Assembly: GCA_947165255.1 (NCBI GenBank)
Contig: CAMUZR010000010.1
Span: 27,984-91,983, forward strand
From: an uncultured Bacteroidales bacterium
GTDB lineage: Bacteria > Bacteroidota > Bacteroidia > Bacteroidales > P3
DNA length: 64,000 nucleotides
Reading direction: 5' to 3'
The notes beneath the pieces are model-generated. The model did no database searches and had not been told where the DNA came from. It worked only from the letters and a program-made list of their open reading frames with translations. The translations under genes and the position numbers were made by a program. Positions 20,411-31,900 of this stretch are shown one piece after another (the stretch's first letter is position 1; the number at the start of each line of letters is the position of its first letter).

Positions 20411-20779
20411 ATGAGTACTATCACCCTTAATGGGATGCGTTTCTATGCTTACCATGGCTGTTTTGCCGAGGAGCAGAGGATAGGGACGCATTTCACGGTC
20501 GATGTGGCGTTTGAGACGGATACGACTCAGGCGCAGCGTTCCGATGATATTTCACATACGGTCAGCTATTTGGACGTGTACCACACAATTCAGCGAGAGA
20601 TGTCGGTTCCATCGCATTTATTGGAGCATGTGGGAGATAGGATAGGCGAGGCCCTGCTGGCAGAATACCCTGCGATAGAGAGTGCTAGGGTGCGGGTGTC
20701 GAAGATGAATCCTCCCTTGGGCGGGCAGTTGGATTCTGTTACGGTGGAGATTATAAAAGTCCGTTCTCAGAAAAACTGA
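20411..20779 (+). CDS. folB: Dihydroneopterin aldolase
   Basis: LNGMRFYAYHGCFAEEQRIGTHFTVDVAFETDT...VSYLDVYHTI...LLEHVGDRIGEALL. Confidence 0.9.
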   Translation: MSTITLNGMRFYAYHGCFAEEQRIGTHFTVDVAFETDTTQAQRSDDISHTVSYLDVYHTIQREMSVPSHLLEHVGDRIGEALLAEYPAIESARVRVSKMNPPLGGQLDSVTVEIIKVRSQKN

Positions 20780-21485
20780 AGTAGTCGTGCTTCCCGTCGG
20801 GAAGGATGCCGACGATGATGTGCTCGATTAGTTTGATGTGCAGGATGTTGCCTGCCTCGGAGATTCGCTTTGTGAGTTCCTTGTCGGGAAGGCTGGGACG
20901 CAGTTGCCCCGAAGGGTGGTTGTGGGCTACGGCAAGAGCCACTGCGTTGTGTTCGAGTGCCGCCTTGAAAATGATGCGGAGGTCGACGGTGGTTTGAGTG
21001 AGTCCACCCAAGCCAATGCGCTGTATCCATGATACTTTGTTGCGTTGATTGAGGTAGACTGCCCAAAATTCTTCGTGCGGGAGGTCGATGATTTTGGGAG
21101 CAATGAAGTGGAAGAGGTCCTGGCTCCCACGGATGATGTCTTCTTTGTTTTCTCGTTCTTCTCGGAGCATTCGATTGCCGAGTTCGAGGGCTGCCAGTAC
21201 GGTGACGGCTTTGGCCATGCCCATGCCTTTGTATCTTTCTGTTAGGTCGTTCACTTCCAGGCGGGCAAGGTCGGTGAGTTTATTGCCGTTTTGTTGAAGG
21301 ATGAGTTTGGCCAAATCGATGGCGCTAGTGCCCTGTATTCCAGTGCGCAACAATATGGCTATCAGTTCGCTGTCGGTAAGGCTCTTCTTGCCTTGGGAGA
21401 GCATCTTTTCGCGTGGACGGTCTTCGGGTGCCCATTGGGTGATGGGGATGGTTCTGCTGGGGGTGGTTTCAGTGCTTTTTGCCAT
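20751..21485 (-). CDS. radC: RadC/JAB-domain DNA repair-family protein
   Basis: PREKMLSQGKKSLTDSELIAILLRTGIQG...VALAVAHNHPSGQLRPSLPDKELTKRISEAGNILHIKLIEHIIVG. Confidence 0.95.
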   Translation of the reverse strand: MAKSTETTPSRTIPITQWAPEDRPREKMLSQGKKSLTDSELIAILLRTGIQGTSAIDLAKLILQQNGNKLTDLARLEVNDLTERYKGMGMAKAVTVLAALELGNRMLREERENKEDIIRGSQDLFHFIAPKIIDLPHEEFWAVYLNQRNKVSWIQRIGLGGLTQTTVDLRIIFKAALEHNAVALAVAHNHPSGQLRPSLPDKELTKRISEAGNILHIKLIEHIIVGILPDGKHDYFSFSENGLL

Positions 21486-21553
21486 GCTATTTTATTTTTT
21501 TGCAAAAATACATCTTTTTTTTGGGAAAATGTTGTAGTGTCGATTATTTTTGT

Positions 21554-21561
21554 TATCTTTG
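21554..21561 (+). promoter_or_regulatory. -7 element TATCTTTG for secDF
   Basis: TTG at 21532-21534, 19-nt spacer, TATCTTTG; start at 21609. Confidence 0.6.
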
Positions 21562-21608
21562 CATGTTCAAAAAGTGTAATAACTAAAATAAAACTAAATA
21601 CGTAAGAT

Positions 21609-24600
21609 ATGCAGAATAAAGGACTTATCAAATTTCTTACATGGGCTTTTGTCCTTGTCTGTTTGTATCAATTGTCGTTTACATTTGTTACGAACAGTAT
21701 CGAGAAGCGTGCTCGAGCCGACGCCAAAGCCTATGTTCAGAGCTCAACAACCCAAAATTGGATTAGCAACAAAGCCCATGGCGATGCGATTATCGCCCAG
21801 ACTTTGAGCGATTCACTCCAGATTGCCCGCGAATCGCAGTATCTTGATTCTATGGCAAGTGAGAAGGTTTTCTTCGGTGCCACCTATCGCTACTGCCAGG
21901 CCCGTGAGATCAACCTTGGCCTTGACTTGAAAGGCGGTATGAACGTCATGTTGGAGGTTTCCACGGTAGACGTCGTCCGCGCACTTGCCGGCCATACCGA
22001 GGATTCCACATTCAATAAAGCTATCGACATGGCTGTCGCTAAGCAGAAGTCGACCACCAATCGCGACTTCGTTTCGCTTTTCTACGAGGCCATTACCGAG
22101 TTAGACCCCAATGTCCAGCTGGCTTCCTATTTCAACACTCAGCTGCGCGACCGCATTAAGCTGAACGATAATAACGACGCCGTTATCAAGGTCGTGAAGG
22201 AAGAGGCCGCTAGCGCTTATGACCGTACTTATGAGATTCTCCGTCAGCGTATCGATAAATTCGGTGTTGCCCAGCCTACTATTCAACAGCTCCGCGCTTC
22301 GGAACGTATCTTGGTCGAACTTCCGGGTGTGAAGGATCCCCAGCGTGTACGTAAACTCCTCCAGGGTACTGCCCAGTTAGAGTTCTGGCTGACTTATGAT
22401 AACGCTACCGAGGGTTATCCTATGCTTGAGAAGATTGATACCTATATTGCTTCTATCGGCGGCATTGACAAGATGGATGAAGAGACTCCCGCTCCTGTGG
22501 TGGAAGACACTGCCGCTTTGGCTGAAAGCACTGCTGAGGTCGCAGAGGCCGAATCGGAAGGTGACTCGCTGTTGAGCGCTCTCGGCGCCGACAAGAACGA
22601 GGCTTCAGCTGAGATGGAAAGTCTTGCAAAGGATCACCCCCTGTTTAATCTCCTGCAGCCTTATGCCGATCAGAGCAGAGGCCTCTACGCAGGTCCTGTT
22701 GTGGGTGTGGCCCAGGGCAAGCATCGCGACGAGATTACCCGTATGATTGATTACGCTTTCGAGAAGAAAGTTATTGATAGCCGCACCGTGAAGTTCCTCT
22801 GGGCCGCCAAGCCCATGAATGACGACGGCTCCGATATTTACCAGCTGTTTGCTATCCGCATTAACACCCGCGACGGTTCCGCACTGCTCGACGGTGGCGT
22901 TATTACCGATGCCCGTCAGGACTATAATCAGACTGGTGGAAATGAAATTTCTATGACAATGAATAGCGAGGGCGCGCGCGAGTGGAAACGTATTACTGGT
23001 GAGAATGTGGGTAACTGCATCGCTATCGTGCTTGATAACCTGGTTTACTCGGCTCCTGTGGTGAATGGCGAGATTGCCGGCGGACGTTCGTCCATTACGG
23101 GTGACTTTAGCCTGGAAGAGGCAAAGGACCTGGCCAATATCCTCAAGTCGGGTAAGCTCCCCGCCCCCGCCGTTATCGTTCAGGAGGCAGTTGTCGGACC
23201 TTCTCTTGGTCAGGAGTCGATTCATAAGGGCTTGCTCTCTTTCATCCTGGCCTTCATTATCGTTCTTATCTACATGGTTGTGTTCTACAACCGCGGCGGT
23301 TGGGTTTCTGTTGTCGCCCTTATCACGAATATTTTCCTGTTGATGGGTGTCCTTGCCTCTGTGGGTGCCGTCCTCACCATGCCGGGTATCGCCGGTATTG
23401 TGTTGACTCTGGCTATGGCAGTGGATGGTAACGTTATTATTTACGAACGTATTAAGGAAGAGTTACGTGCCGGCTCCAGCATGGCGAACGCCGTAGATGC
23501 CGGTTTCAAGAACGCTCTCTCTGCTATTATCGACGGTCAGGTGACTACCTTCCTCCTGGGTCTCGTCCTCGTGCTCTTCGGTTCGGGTCCTGTTCAAGGT
23601 TTTGCTGTCACCCTCTGCATAGGTATCGTTACCTCTCTCTTCACTTCGATTTTTATCACCCGTCTCTGCATCGACTGGATGATGAACCACAAGAAGAAAA
23701 TCAACTTCTCTTTCCCCTTCTCGGAAAACTTCATGCAGAATGTCCACGTTGACTTTATCGGTAAACGCAGAACCTTCTATATAATCGCAGTTTGCGCTAT
23801 CGTTATTTGCCTTGTCGGTATCGTTGCCCGCGGTCTCAATCCCGGTATTGATTTCACCGGTGGCCGCACATACGTGGTTCGCTTTGACCAGCCTGTGAAC
23901 GCAGTGGATGTTCGTTCCGCCCTTGATCAGGAATTTGGCGACGCTCCCGAAGTGAAGACTTATGGTCCGTCCACTCAGTTGAAGATTACCACAAAGTATA
24001 AAGTTAATGAGGATGGCGAAGAGGTGAACAACGAAATTGTCACCAAGCTGTATACTGCAGTGAAGGGTTTCTTCTCCAACGAGATTTCGGAGAAAGATTT
24101 CCGTAGCACTGAGACCAACCCGCTGGGTATTATCCAGTCGGAGCAGGTGGGAGCTACCATTGCAAACGATTTGGTCCGCAATGCTATCTTGGCGGTCATA
24201 GGAGGTCTTATCATTATGTTCCTCTATATTCTGATCCGTTTCAAGAACTGGCGTTTCGGTCTGGGTAGTGTCATTGCCCTGATTCACGATACCCTTTTGG
24301 TAATTGGTGTTTTTGCCCTGTTCCACGGTATCCTCCCCTTCAACCTGGATGTCGACCAGTCTTTCATTGCAGCCGTCTTGACGGTTATTGGTTACTCCAT
24401 TAACGCCACTGTGGTTATTTTCGACCGTGTTCGTGAGAACCGTAAGAATTTCCCCAAACGCACTCTGGAGGTCCAGATGAACGATGCTATCAATGCAACG
24501 TTGGCTCGTACTATTAACACCAGCGGCACCACATTCTTCACCCTGTTGATGATGTTCATCTTTGGCGGTGAAGTGATCCGTGGATTTGTTTTTGCAATCC

Positions 24601-24704
24601 TCGTCGGTGTGCTGGTCGGCGTATTCTCCTCTGTGTGCATTGCCTGCTCGGTTGTATACGAGGTTTCCCGTTCCGAAAGAGCCAGACTTGAGGCTAAAAA
24701 ATAA
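21609..24704 (+). CDS. secDF: Protein translocase subunit SecDF (fusion)
   Basis: INLGLDLKGGMNVMLEV (SecD), LAMAVDGNVIIYERIKEELRAG, then LNPGIDFTGGRTYVVRF and VIFDRVRENRKNF (SecF). Confidence 0.97.
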   Translation: MQNKGLIKFLTWAFVLVCLYQLSFTFVTNSIEKRARADAKAYVQSSTTQNWISNKAHGDAIIAQTLSDSLQIARESQYLDSMASEKVFFGATYRYCQAREINLGLDLKGGMNVMLEVSTVDVVRALAGHTEDSTFNKAIDMAVAKQKSTTNRDFVSLFYEAITELDPNVQLASYFNTQLRDRIKLNDNNDAVIKVVKEEAASAYDRTYEILRQRIDKFGVAQPTIQQLRASERILVELPGVKDPQRVRKLLQGTAQLEFWLTYDNATEGYPMLEKIDTYIASIGGIDKMDEETPAPVVEDTAALAESTAEVAEAESEGDSLLSALGADKNEASAEMESLAKDHPLFNLLQPYADQSRGLYAGPVVGVAQGKHRDEITRMIDYAFEKKVIDSRTVKFLWAAKPMNDDGSDIYQLFAIRINTRDGSALLDGGVITDARQDYNQTGGNEISMTMNSEGAREWKRITGENVGNCIAIVLDNLVYSAPVVNGEIAGGRSSITGDFSLEEAKDLANILKSGKLPAPAVIVQEAVVGPSLGQESIHKGLLSFILAFIIVLIYMVVFYNRGGWVSVVALITNIFLLMGVLASVGAVLTMPGIAGIVLTLAMAVDGNVIIYERIKEELRAGSSMANAVDAGFKNALSAIIDGQVTTFLLGLVLVLFGSGPVQGFAVTLCIGIVTSLFTSIFITRLCIDWMMNHKKKINFSFPFSENFMQNVHVDFIGKRRTFYIIAVCAIVICLVGIVARGLNPGIDFTGGRTYVVRFDQPVNAVDVRSALDQEFGDAPEVKTYGPSTQLKITTKYKVNEDGEEVNNEIVTKLYTAVKGFFSNEISEKDFRSTETNPLGIIQSEQVGATIANDLVRNAILAVIGGLIIMFLYILIRFKNWRFGLGSVIALIHDTLLVIGVFALFHGILPFNLDVDQSFIAAVLTVIGYSINATVVIFDRVRENRKNFPKRTLEVQMNDAINATLARTINTSGTTFFTLLMMFIFGGEVIRGFVFAILVGVLVGVFSSVCIACSVVYEVSRSERARLEAKK

Positions 24705-24744
24705 GGAATACATTATAATTGTAGGATAATTTGAAAAGATAGTT

Positions 24745-25170
24745 GTGAATACATTCATTCTTATAGTGGTATTGATTCTCTGGATTGCTGTCCGCTCCCA
24801 TGCTGCCCAAGCAAAGCGGAAGGCAGAGATGGAGAATGCTGCCTCTGAGCCCTCCCAGCCGAGCCATGCCTCGGCTAGGAGCGCTTTTGAGTCTCTCTTC
24901 GAGGAAGAGCGCGAGACGGAATCCGCCTACAGCTCCTTCGCACAAGAGGGTCAGTCGGCGGGCTACTATAGTTATGAATCAGTTGTGGGCGACGACCTGG
25001 CTCCAGGCCGTACCACTACTGACTTTGTGTCCGATTCGAAGCCCGAAACGATGGCTCAGTTTAATGCAGACGATTCCAAGGGTGTCGATTTTGATCTCCG
25101 TCAGGCAGTTATCGCTCAGACGATCCTCTCCAATAAATATCTCAATGAGATTTATTCTGATGTAAATTAA
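24745..25170 (+). CDS. Hypothetical protein with N-terminal TM segment
   Basis: 141-aa ORF tightly placed between secDF and the TonB receptor, same strand; N-term FILIVVLILWIAVRSHA. Confidence 0.6.
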   Translation: MNTFILIVVLILWIAVRSHAAQAKRKAEMENAASEPSQPSHASARSAFESLFEEERETESAYSSFAQEGQSAGYYSYESVVGDDLAPGRTTTDFVSDSKPETMAQFNADDSKGVDFDLRQAVIAQTILSNKYLNEIYSDVN

Positions 25171-25198
25171 TTAATCCATTTGTAGTAATAATACCTAA

Positions 25199-28100
25199 AT
25201 GAGTATGTTTAGAAAAGTACTAATGACAATCGGTCTGTTGCTAATGGCGAATATCGTCTTGGCACAGGGTACTATTAAAGGTACCATTGTCGATCCGAAG
25301 ACAAAAGAGCCTGTGCCTTTTGCCAACGTCGTTGCTAAGCAAGACGGAAAACAAATCAAGGGTACGCAAACAGACATGGATGGTAATTTTACGATTAAAC
25401 CCCTCCCTGTTGGTCAGTATGAGATCCAGGCATCGTGTGTAGGTTATCACCCTTATACGCGTCCGGAGTTTACCGTAAAGGCATCTGGTATTTCTGTTTG
25501 TAACATCGAGCTGACTCCCGCCTCTGTCCAATTGGAAGAAGTGGTGGTTATCGACACAAAGAACCCCATTATTGATGTGGGTGATGCATCTACTACTACC
25601 CGTATGAGTGCAGATGATATCGCTCACATGCCCGGTACTTCTGTCGAGAGCATTGTTGCTGCCGTCGGCGGTGTGGGTTATAATGATGGTGGTACGAGTA
25701 CCGCGCGTGGTGAGGATAACATGGTCACCAAGCAGGGCGGTATTACGAAGCGTACCGGCGTAAATGTGCCGAAGGAAGCTATTGCTGAAATCCAGGTCAT
25801 CCTGGGTGGTACGCCCGCTTCTATCGGTGAGGCTATCGGTGGTACCCAGATTATCACCCTGAAACCCCCAACGAGTCAGTTTAAGGGTAGTATCCGTTGG
25901 GATGCTCGGTTGAACTACCGTATGCTTAATCAGCTGAATGCTTATCTCACCGGCCCAGTCATCAAGAAGAATATTTATGACGAGAATGGTGAAAAAACGG
26001 GTGACCAGACTTTGATTGGTTTCCGCCTCACTGCTGCCGGCACATACTATGATAATGCGTTCTACCGTCCAAGAGGCCATCGTTATTTAGTGGTTAACGA
26101 TGCTCTTGTTCAGCAGTATGAGCAGCACCCTATTGATTTTGACCCCGTTACCTATACGGTTAACTATTCCGCAGAAACTGGTTTGTATGCTGACGACTTC
26201 GTTGAAATTAGAAACCTAACTGCGAAGGACTTCAGTGGCAATAAGAGCCGTGTCCCCCATACTCAGTACTATCAGATTGGTACCAATTTGGCTTTCGATG
26301 TCCGTTTTACTGACTATGCCACACTGACTCTTACAGGTGAGTTTGAGTACACCCACTCCCCTCAAACTGGCATTATGCCTTTGAATATGTCGCGTTCTGC
26401 TAATAATGTCTTGAAGGTGACTAACTGGGATGTGATGTTCGACTTCACTCAGCGTTTCCCCGATGTTGAGGATGCCGATGCCAACAATACCGAAGGTGAG
26501 AGCAAATCGGGTAAGGCTGTAAAGAATGTTATGTACAACATTACCGGTATGTTCAACCGCCAGAACTACCAATATTACAATGAGACATTCGGCAGTTCTT
26601 TGGACGATGTCTTTAAATATGGTTTTAATGGTTCGGTAGAGATTTCTCAGAGACCCCATTATGCTCTTGACCCCTCATTTAACTATAATGGTATTAGTCG
26701 TGCCGCTATGGTTCAGGACTCTTGGATCGACTATATCGATTGGAGCACTTATGAACCTTATGCGGGTAACCAGATTTATGCTAACTATAACCTTCAACTT
26801 CTTTCTATTCCTGAAATCAGTCCCCTCCTGACCAATCTTGATAACTTGCTTCTGTTTAAGGGTCTGCCCAATGGCCGTACCCCGGATAATATCTATGGTC
26901 TTATAGCCAATGTGGGTTACCAAGACAATACATTTGCTTTTGCCCAGACGGACTATATTTATTTGGCCGCCAAGGCAAGTGCCGAAATCAAAGGCCATGA
27001 AATTGAGATTGGTTTCCAGTATGACCGTCAGGATCAGTCCTACTATAGTCTGGGTAGCACTTCTCTTTGGACTATCATGCGTCAGAATGCTAATAAGCAC
27101 CTTTCGCAGATGGATCTCAGCAATCCTCATTATAGTTGGCAAGGTTCTACCCTTTATGTAGATTATGATCGCCTGTATAATGCTGAGGCTGAAACTTATT
27201 TCTCTGCTGCGATGCGTCAGTATCTGGGTTGGAGCGGTAATTATGAAGGTGAACGTAGATTCCTTGATATAGACCGTTATAAACCAGAGGATTATGTTGC
27301 CGCTGGTGGTATGGATATGTTCTCCTCTGACGAGTTGTTCAATGGTGGTGGTAATAATACCCTTGTTAATTACTATGGTTATGACCACACTGGTAAGAAA
27401 TACAGTAGCAGCGACTGGAAGGTTGAGGACTTCTTCAACCCCAGCAATCCTAAATACCGCTACCGTCCTTCTTTCACTCCGACCTATATGGCCGGATACA
27501 TTCAAGACCAGTTCTATTTCCAAGACCTGATTTTCAATGTGGGTGTCCGTGTTGATATTTTTGATGCCAACCAGTCTGTTCTGAAGGATCCCTATCTGCT
27601 CTATGAATCCTACAATGTCGGTGATTTAAGAAGCGGCCGCACTGCTTATCAAGGCAATATCTATGCTGGTGCAGGTGATGACTGGACTGTTTATGTTGAC
27701 GCTGTTGATGCCGATATTCCTACTATTTACGGCTATCGTAAGGGCTCTACATGGTACGATGTCAATGGTGTTGAACTCGCTTCACCGAGTTCTATAGCCG
27801 GTACCTCCGGTAAGCCTACTCCTTACCGTACACCTAACGGCCAGCAGGCTGCCAAAAATAATACTGTGGGTAAAGATGCATTTGAAGACTACAAGCCTCA
27901 GATTGTTGTTCAGCCCCGTATTGCATTCTCTTTCCCCGTTGGTGAGAATTCCCAGTTTAAAGCTAGTTACGACATTATTGCTCGTCGTCCTTCTAGCAAC
28001 TGGCAGGCCAATTACTACGGTTACCTCTACATGTCTCAGATTAGCGCTATCTCCAATCCTAACTTGAAGCCTGAAAAGATTACTAACTACGAACTTGGTT

Positions 28101-28966
28101 TCCAGCAGGCTCTTAATAAAAACATGGCTATTGGTATCAGTGCTTACTATAAAGAGACTCGTGACCTTATCCAGCTTGTACAATACGCTGGCGCAGACCC
28201 CAACCAGAACTACTACTCTTATGATAACCTTGACTTCAAAACCATTAAGGGTCTTACTGTTAGTTATGACCTCCGTCAGTCAAAGAACATTCGTATCAAT
28301 GCTAACTATACTTTGCAGTATGCTGAAGGTACTGGCTTGACGAGTAATACAATGACTGAGCTCATAAAAGAAGGCTACACAACCCTTAAGATGCTCAATC
28401 CTATTAGCGATGACCGCCGTCATGAGTTCAAGGTCAATTTTGACTATCGCCTCATGGGTGGCTCCAAGTATGATGGTCCCGTTATCAACCGTGTAGTTAA
28501 AGATTCTACTGGTGAGGAACGTAGAAAGGAAATCAAGCTGTTGGAGAACTTCGGTGTGAATTTCATGGCTGTTGCTCAGTCGGGTCGTCCTTACACCAAG
28601 CAGTTTAGCCACAATCAGGCCACTATCGTTGGTAGTTATAACGGAGCCCGTCTGCCTTGGCTCTTCTTCTTCGATGTGGTTGTAGATAAGTCGTTCCCGA
28701 TTAAAGTTGGAAAACGTCAAACCAGCCTGACTGTTGCTATGACTGTTACCAACCTCTTCGATATCCGCAACGTTACTAGTGTGTTCCCTGTTACAGGTAA
28801 CCCAGAGGATGATGGTTATCTAACAGACCCCGAAACCCAGACTGTGATCAACAGTTATCTGGATTCCGATTCGTATCGTGACCTTTATTCCATCGCTATG
28901 AGCAATGGATACTTCCGCTACAGCACTCCTCGCCACTTCAGGCTTACTTTGTCCTATGCTTTCTAA
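25199..28966 (+). CDS. TonB-dependent receptor with carboxypeptidase-regulatory-like domain
   Basis: ATG + signal peptide, GTIKGTIVDPKTKEPVPFANVVAKQDGKQIKGTQTDMDGNFTIKPLPVGQYEIQASCVGY, plug region, beta-barrel ending RLTLSYAF. Confidence 0.93.
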   Translation: MSMFRKVLMTIGLLLMANIVLAQGTIKGTIVDPKTKEPVPFANVVAKQDGKQIKGTQTDMDGNFTIKPLPVGQYEIQASCVGYHPYTRPEFTVKASGISVCNIELTPASVQLEEVVVIDTKNPIIDVGDASTTTRMSADDIAHMPGTSVESIVAAVGGVGYNDGGTSTARGEDNMVTKQGGITKRTGVNVPKEAIAEIQVILGGTPASIGEAIGGTQIITLKPPTSQFKGSIRWDARLNYRMLNQLNAYLTGPVIKKNIYDENGEKTGDQTLIGFRLTAAGTYYDNAFYRPRGHRYLVVNDALVQQYEQHPIDFDPVTYTVNYSAETGLYADDFVEIRNLTAKDFSGNKSRVPHTQYYQIGTNLAFDVRFTDYATLTLTGEFEYTHSPQTGIMPLNMSRSANNVLKVTNWDVMFDFTQRFPDVEDADANNTEGESKSGKAVKNVMYNITGMFNRQNYQYYNETFGSSLDDVFKYGFNGSVEISQRPHYALDPSFNYNGISRAAMVQDSWIDYIDWSTYEPYAGNQIYANYNLQLLSIPEISPLLTNLDNLLLFKGLPNGRTPDNIYGLIANVGYQDNTFAFAQTDYIYLAAKASAEIKGHEIEIGFQYDRQDQSYYSLGSTSLWTIMRQNANKHLSQMDLSNPHYSWQGSTLYVDYDRLYNAEAETYFSAAMRQYLGWSGNYEGERRFLDIDRYKPEDYVAAGGMDMFSSDELFNGGGNNTLVNYYGYDHTGKKYSSSDWKVEDFFNPSNPKYRYRPSFTPTYMAGYIQDQFYFQDLIFNVGVRVDIFDANQSVLKDPYLLYESYNVGDLRSGRTAYQGNIYAGAGDDWTVYVDAVDADIPTIYGYRKGSTWYDVNGVELASPSSIAGTSGKPTPYRTPNGQQAAKNNTVGKDAFEDYKPQIVVQPRIAFSFPVGENSQFKASYDIIARRPSSNWQANYYGYLYMSQISAISNPNLKPEKITNYELGFQQALNKNMAIGISAYYKETRDLIQLVQYAGADPNQNYYSYDNLDFKTIKGLTVSYDLRQSKNIRINANYTLQYAEGTGLTSNTMTELIKEGYTTLKMLNPISDDRRHEFKVNFDYRLMGGSKYDGPVINRVVKDSTGEERRKEIKLLENFGVNFMAVAQSGRPYTKQFSHNQATIVGSYNGARLPWLFFFDVVVDKSFPIKVGKRQTSLTVAMTVTNLFDIRNVTSVFPVTGNPEDDGYLTDPETQTVINSYLDSDSYRDLYSIAMSNGYFRYSTPRHFRLTLSYAF

Positions 28967-28996
28967 TATACCCATTGAGAATAAAATATCTAACTT

Positions 28997-31900
28997 ATGA
29001 AGAATATATTTAGCAAATTAGTATTGGCGGCCTTCCTCTTCTCCGCTCTGACGGGGACGGCATTCGCTGAGGATTGCAAGACTTGTAAAAAGTCTGGCGT
29101 CAAGCGAGCTGCTGTTCAGGCTAAAGCCGCTGTGTGCAAAAGAGCACAGAGTACCGCAGAGCTGAATGTGAATAATGTCCGTGCCCTGATCAACGGCTAC
29201 GGTAACATGTGGTACGATGGTAGTGTTGCACAGTACCATCTGCCTAAGAACAGCAACACCTGCCCACTCTTCTGCGCTGCCCTATGGATTGGCGGTACCG
29301 ACGTTAATGAACAGCTCCGTATTGCTGCTCTCCGTTTCGGTTCTGAGGGTGATGACTATTGGCCCGGTCCTCTTGACATCACCACTGCATCCGTCGACCT
29401 CCCTGTTTGTAATGAGTTTGACCACCATTGGATCATTACTAAAGCTGAGGTTCAGGCTTTTATGTCGATGTTTTCCTATGATGAAAATGGTGCTACTCCC
29501 AACGAGACCTTCTCTGCCGATGCCGTTTCCGCTACTATTAAGAATTGGCCTGCTTCGGGTACTCAGGTTGGTCAGTCGCCCTACTTGGCTCCTTTCTATG
29601 ATGCAAATCATGACGGTGTTTACAAGTGGGAAGATGGTGACTACCCCTACTATGATTTCAATAACGACCTCTGCCCACGTACACTGAAGGCTCAATGGGG
29701 TCGTGATTACACCTCCCATGTTTCTACTACGATGGAAACTGAACACGGTATCGTTACCGGTGGTCTTCTTTCTGACCAGGTTCTGAAAGGTGACCAAACC
29801 ATTTGGTGGGTGTTTAACGATATGGGTAATGTTCATACTGAAACCAATGGACAGCCTATCGGTATGGAGATTCGCGCTCAGGCTTTCGCTTTTTCCACGA
29901 ATGATGAAATCAATAATATGACCTTCTATACCTATGAAATCATCAATCGCTCTACTTATGAATTGAAAGACACCTATTTCAGTCAGTGGGTTGATGCCGA
30001 TTTAGGTTATGCTCATGATGACTTTGTTGGCTGTGATGTTAAACGTGGTCTTGGATATTGCTACAACGGCGACGAGGCAGATGGCCCCGGTTCGGGCTCT
30101 TATTCTGGCATTCCCCCTGCAGTTGGTATCGACTTCTTCCAGGGACCTTATATGGATCCCGATGGTAAGGATAATCCTAAGGTTGATATTTCCAAAATGC
30201 GTGCCTACTATCCGAACCAGTTGAAGAACTACTTGCTTGAAGACGGTACGTATGATACCATTTCCCTTACAGACGACGCAGACCTATACTATGAGCATGC
30301 ATGGTATTTTACCCCTGGTGATGTAATTGGAAACTGCGCTATCAATGGTGTTAACTTTGGTAATAACATTGTTGACGATGAGCGTTTTGGTATGCGCCGT
30401 TTTGTGTACTACAATAATAGTAATGATAACATTAGCGGTGAACCTTCCAAGGCTTCCGACTATTATTACTATCTTCGTGGTTTCTGGAAGAATGGTTCGC
30501 GCATGAAATATGGCGGAAACGGCATTTCCACCGGTACTACTGATTTCGATTGTGACTTCATGTTCCCGGGTAATTCTGACCTCTACTTCTGGGGTACTAA
30601 TGGTAATGCTGTTGAACCCTGGTCTGAGGTAACTGCTGGTAACACTCCTGCTGACCGTCGTTTTATGCAGTCTGCTGGTCCATTCACTCTGAAACCTGGT
30701 GCCCTTAACTACATTACTGTCGGTATTCCTTTTGCTCAGGCTTCTTCTGGTAATGCATGGTCTTCTGTTGAACTTCTTCGTGAGATTGACGATGTTTGCC
30801 AAGCACTTTTCGAAAACTGCTTTAAGGTGCTGGATGGCCCCGATGCTCCCACCTTGGTTGTTCAGGAGATGAATAACGAGTTGATCCTTTATATTAAGTA
30901 TGATAATCCCTCTAGTAATAACTATGGTGAGAATTACTCAGAGATTGACCCCGCTATCGTTCGCTCCTATACTGATGCTAATGGCAATAGTGTTACCTAT
31001 TCTGATGATGATCGTAGTTACAAGTTTGAGGGTTACCAGATTTACCAGTTGAAGACTAAAGATGTTTCTGTTGCCGACCTTAATGATGTTACCAAGGCTC
31101 AGCTGGTTGCTCAGTGTGATATTGAGAACTATTATGATGAGGAGGAAACTCTTCCCATTTCAACCCTTGTTAACTATACTCAAAACTCTGCAACTGGTTT
31201 GATGACTCCTTCAATCATGGTTCAAGGTGCAAATGCTGGTATTAAGCATGTGTTCCGTATCACCAATGATGCTTTTGCTACGGGTACTAATACTGCTTTA
31301 GTTAACAATAAGGAGTATTATTACATTGCTATTGCTTATGCTCAGAACCGTTTTAAAGAGTATTCTCAAACAGAAGCTGCCTTCCTCGACGGTCAGAAAG
31401 AACCTTATCTTGCAGGCCGTAAGGATGAGTTTGGTAGAACTATTACGGCTGTAACTGCTATTCCCCACGATCCTTCTTCGGAGAATGGCGGTACCGTTGT
31501 GAATTCTGAATTTGGTATGTGCCCCAATATTACTCGTATCGAAGGTTATGGTAATGGTGGTTCTATACTTCGACTCACCCAATCCTCTATTGAAGAACTT
31601 ATGGGTAAGCCTGGTGAACCTGGTAAACCTGCTGGTAAGTTTAGGGCTGATGGCAATGGTATGTTAGCTAATCCTTGTCAGATTCAGAATCCCGAGTATG
31701 AAGAGAATGCTGGTCCTGTCAATGTGCGTATCATAGATCCTCTTAGCGTTAAGCCGGGTAAGTTTATCATTGCTTTTGACCATAGTGATGACATTAATAA
31801 CAGCGGTTGGACTCTTTATAAATCTCCAGAGGATCCTACTTATGAGACGAATCCTTATATTTATGACACTGTCCGTTCCGTAAAATCTGACTTTGTTCTA

